Below are positions 33,609-35,702 of a stretch of 35,702 bases of DNA, piece by piece (position 1 is the stretch's first letter; each line of letters starts with the position of its first letter). Source of the DNA: CAYPIE01 sp964410665 (GTDB lineage Bacteria; Planctomycetota; Planctomycetia; Gemmatales; Gemmataceae). Made by a program: the position numbers and the translations under genes. The notes beneath the pieces were generated by a model, which saw only the letters and a program-made list of their open reading frames with translations, did no database searches and was not told where the DNA came from. Location: the NCBI GenBank assembly GCA_964410665.1, contig CAYPIE010000064.1, forward strand, positions 1-35,702, written 5' to 3'.

Positions 33609-35081
33609 ATGACGACCACCACCACCGCATCGACGACGACGCCACCCATCACCCAAACCAAACTGCTCATCAATAACGAATGGGTGGATGCACAAGAAGG
33701 GGGCACTTTCCGGACTTACAATCCGGCCACGGGCACGGTGATCGCAGAGGTCCCCGAGGCCGGTCCCACCGACGTTGACAAGGCGGTCCGCGCCGCCCGG
33801 TCCGCCGTCGAGCTCGGACCTTGGAGCAAGATGAGTCCGGCGGAACGGGGCCGCCTGATCCATCGCTTGGCCGACCGCGTCGCTGAGCACAGCGCCGAGC
33901 TGGCCCTGCTCGAGGCCTACAACAGTGGTAAGCTCCTCCGCGACGCCCAAGGTGACCTGCAGCTGGTCGTTGACACCCTGCGCTACTACGCCGGCTGGGC
34001 CGACAAGATCGAAGGACGCACCCTGCCGCTACGCAGCAACTACTTCGGCTATACCTTGCGGCAACCGGTCGGCGTGGTCGGCCAAATTATCCCCTGGAAT
34101 TTTCCACTCTTGATGCTGGCCTGGAAGTGGGGCCCAGCCCTGGCCTGTGGCAACACCATTGTCATGAAGCCCGCCGAGCAGACACCACTGACTGCCTTGA
34201 TCTTGGGGCAGATGGCCATCGACGTCGGCTTCCCACCCGGGGTGATCAACCTACTCAATGGCCGCGGCGAGATCACCGGCGATGCCTTGGTCAAACACCC
34301 CGACGTGGACAAGATTGCGTTCACCGGTCACTATGAAACTGCCAAGATCATCCAGCGCAATGCCGCCGAGACACTTAAACGCTGCACCTTCGAACTGGGT
34401 GGCAAGAGCCCCAATGTAGTCTTTGCTGATGCCGACCTAGACCAAGCGGTGGCGGGGGCGTTTCTGTCGATTTTCTTCCATTGTGGTCAGGTCTGTACCG
34501 CTGGGAGTCGGCTGTTCGTGGAGAAGAAGATTCATCCCGAATTTGTCGAGCGACTGGCTGCGGCGGCCAAACAGCGACGGCTCGGGGATCCGCTGGATGC
34601 CCAAACGGAGCATGGGCCGCAAGTGTCACACGAACAGATGGAGAAGATTCTCAGCTACATCGACCGCGGCAAAACCCAGGGCGCCCGTCTGGTCGCTGGT
34701 GGCCAGCGGCACGGCGATCAGGGCTACTTTATCCAACCAACCATCTTCGATGAGGTGGCCGATCATATGGACATCGCCCGGGACGAGATCTTCGGACCGG
34801 TCGTGAGTGTCATGGCGTTTGAAGATGCTCAGGAAGTCATTGATCGGGCCAACAACACTCACTATGGTCTGGCCGCGGGCATCTGGACCAACGATCTCGA
34901 TCGGGCGCATCTGTTCGCCAAGAAGGTCAAGGCCGGTACGGTCTGGGTCAACTGCTATCATGTGTACGATCCGGTCGCTCCGTTTGGTGGCTTCAAGATG
35001 TCGGGTAGTGGTCGCGAAAATGGCGAAGCCGCGTTGGAGCATTACACCGAGATCAAGACGGTGACGATGAAGCTTCGCTAA
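33609..35081 (+). CDS. NAD(P)-dependent aldehyde dehydrogenase
   Basis: This 490-residue cytoplasmic aldehyde dehydrogenase (ALDH1/2-like) oxidises aldehydes to acids. The catalytic Cys is at about 296 in GQVCTAGSR and the general base Glu at about 262 in FELGGKSPN; IIPWNFPL and NTIVMKPAEQTPL are intact. The nicotinamide-binding segment usually read as FTGSTxVGK is FTGHYETAK here, a clear departure at several positions. A Thr-rich N-terminus (MTTTTTASTTT) precedes the first strand. ATG at 33609 is six bases from GGAGG; a GTG one codon before is too close. Substrate and cofactor preference cannot be told. Confidence 0.93.
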   Translation: MTTTTTASTTTPPITQTKLLINNEWVDAQEGGTFRTYNPATGTVIAEVPEAGPTDVDKAVRAARSAVELGPWSKMSPAERGRLIHRLADRVAEHSAELALLEAYNSGKLLRDAQGDLQLVVDTLRYYAGWADKIEGRTLPLRSNYFGYTLRQPVGVVGQIIPWNFPLLMLAWKWGPALACGNTIVMKPAEQTPLTALILGQMAIDVGFPPGVINLLNGRGEITGDALVKHPDVDKIAFTGHYETAKIIQRNAAETLKRCTFELGGKSPNVVFADADLDQAVAGAFLSIFFHCGQVCTAGSRLFVEKKIHPEFVERLAAAAKQRRLGDPLDAQTEHGPQVSHEQMEKILSYIDRGKTQGARLVAGGQRHGDQGYFIQPTIFDEVADHMDIARDEIFGPVVSVMAFEDAQEVIDRANNTHYGLAAGIWTNDLDRAHLFAKKVKAGTVWVNCYHVYDPVAPFGGFKMSGSGRENGEAALEHYTEIKTVTMKLR

Positions 35082-35215
35082 AAGGTCCGGTCGAATCGTT
35101 GCTAACGGACTCAAGTCCTGTCCGGATTGTGCCGATACACCTCGGGATACCAAGGCGCACCCAGGGGAGGGTGTCTGCCGGGAGGGAGGAACCGCGTAAC
35201 GGCGAGGGCAGGGGA

Positions 35216-35434
35216 ATGAGACGGAAAGTGCTGCTAACGCTGGTGGCCGGCGTGGTTCTGGCCAACACCGGCTGCCTTATCAATGCGTATTCGAGTGACC
35301 CGAACATACGTATGGAACAGCTCCTCAATCAGTCGGAGAACCTGCGTCAGATCGGCTACGAATGGCGTCGCATCTGGTTCACGGACCAGCCTTCGCACTT
35401 GACACCGGAACGGGTCCACGGCGGAATTCAGTGA
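35216..35434 (+). CDS. Small secreted or lipoprotein-like planctomycete protein
   Basis: This 72-residue protein has a basic start and hydrophobic segment ending LVAGVVLANTGC, which could be a signal peptide or, less surely, a lipobox (Cys20 with TG before it, but Asn rather than Leu at -3). The rest is short and polar, MEQLLNQSENLRQIGYEWRRIWFTDQPSHLTP. I recall similar tiny proteins in planctomycetes, with function unknown. AGGGG precedes the ATG at 35216; the frame is open 39 codons further upstream without a start context. It lies 135 bases after the aldehyde dehydrogenase gene, and the terminal repeats follow it directly. Confidence 0.75.
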   Translation: MRRKVLLTLVAGVVLANTGCLINAYSSDPNIRMEQLLNQSENLRQIGYEWRRIWFTDQPSHLTPERVHGGIQ

Positions 35435-35488
35435 CGCGAGGAAGACGTGGAGCGGTTGCGGAAGAGGCAGAATCGCTTGCATGAAGGT

Positions 35489-35514
35489 GAGCTCCGGACG
35501 TCAGTCCGGAGCTC
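35489..35514. repeat. Palindromic element 1 (11-bp stem)
   Basis: GAGCTCCGGAC (35489-35499) and GTCCGGAGCTC (35504-35514) are perfect complements around GTCA. The core GGACGTCAGTCC also appears, in reverse orientation, at 35658-35677. It could fold in RNA as a terminator for the small gene before it, but no T-run follows. Confidence 0.8.
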
Positions 35515-35520
35515 GCTTTA

Positions 35521-35650
35521 AGAGCAGAAGCGTTTGCGAAGAGGCAGAGGCGGTTGCGTTGCGGGGAAAGCGGCAGAGGCGTTTGCGATGCGGGGAAAGC
35601 GGCAGAGGCGTTTGCGATGCGGGGAAAGAGGCAGAGGCGATTGCGATAAG
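35521..35650. repeat. Tandem 29-bp repeat units (right array, inverted relative to left)
   Basis: Full 29-bp units lie at 35542-35570, 35571-35599 and 35600-35628, with a partial one at 35629-35650. Each has GGCAGAGGCG, TTGCG and GCGGGGAAAG in that order. A degraded unit begins near 35521, and more degraded cores (GAGCGGTTGCG, GGCAGAATCGCTTGC) occur at 35450-35480. A further core sits at 35688-35702 at the window edge. This is the reverse complement of the family at 1-87. Confidence 0.9.
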
Positions 35651-35657
35651 TCAGAAC

Positions 35658-35677
35658 CCCCGGACTGACGTCCGGGG
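35658..35677. repeat. Palindromic element 2 (8-bp stem)
   Basis: CCCCGGAC (35658-35665) and GTCCGGGG (35670-35677) pair around TGAC. Its core is the reverse complement of the core of the palindrome at 35489-35514. Both sit among the 29-bp units, as in a composite repeat. Confidence 0.8.
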
Positions 35678-35702
35678 CTCGCCTTTCGGAGGCGGTTGCG
35701 AC

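Overview
The window reads as chromosomal DNA of a planctomycete, most likely of the Gemmata/Pirellula type. The pointers are a formylglycine sulfatase carrying C-terminal HEAT repeats, an ECF sigma factor fused to a TIGR03067-like planctomycete domain, an HU protein with a long lysine-rich tail, a small secreted protein of a type I associate with planctomycetes, and moderately high GC with few strong Shine-Dalgarno sites. This assignment rests on protein style, not on a marker gene. I see no rRNA, tRNA, CRISPR array, transposase or phage gene.

Layout. Left edge (1-87): a 29-bp tandem repeat array. 92-3760 (minus): a sulfatase and a polytopic membrane protein. 4147-13216 (plus): a Tad/Flp-type pilus locus with three tandem pilin-like genes, a prepilin peptidase fused to a TadE pseudopilin, CpaB, a TadG-like protein, the CpaF/TadA ATPase, TadB and TadC. 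It continues with a small coiled-coil protein (13266-13604) and a MoxR ATPase plus VWA/DUF2201 pair (13692-16233) that has its own promoter-like sequence. 16278-19127 (minus): a 949-residue membrane protein with a spermidine-synthase-like C-terminus, divergent from an Hsp70 homologue (19250-21067).

21064-25003 looks like a less orderly accessory block: an open frame overlapping the Hsp70 stop, a thioredoxin-like protein, an ECF sigma factor gene broken by two frameshifts, a secreted protein of unknown function and a small membrane protein. 25221-28600 (minus) holds an M48 metallopeptidase with an EF-hand and a membrane protein. 28778-35434 holds a glycosylasparaginase-like Ntn hydrolase, a second member of the 'WH...G' membrane family, a SpoIIE/RsbU-type phosphatase, the HU protein (minus), an aldehyde dehydrogenase and a small secreted or lipoprotein. 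The right edge carries the same 29-bp repeat family in inverted orientation, interleaved with two palindromes.

The most unusual system is the pilus locus. Prepilin peptidase and pseudopilin are one continuous polypeptide with an intact cleavage-type motif (G|SLTVE) at the junction, so the enzyme appears to carry its own substrate. The pilins are triplicated and two have gained cysteines. No secretin (CpaC/RcpA) or TadZ gene lies in the cluster. A second unusual signal is a perfect 15-bp inverted repeat joining the stop codon of the membrane protein at 29820-31343 to the start codon of the phosphatase gene downstream.
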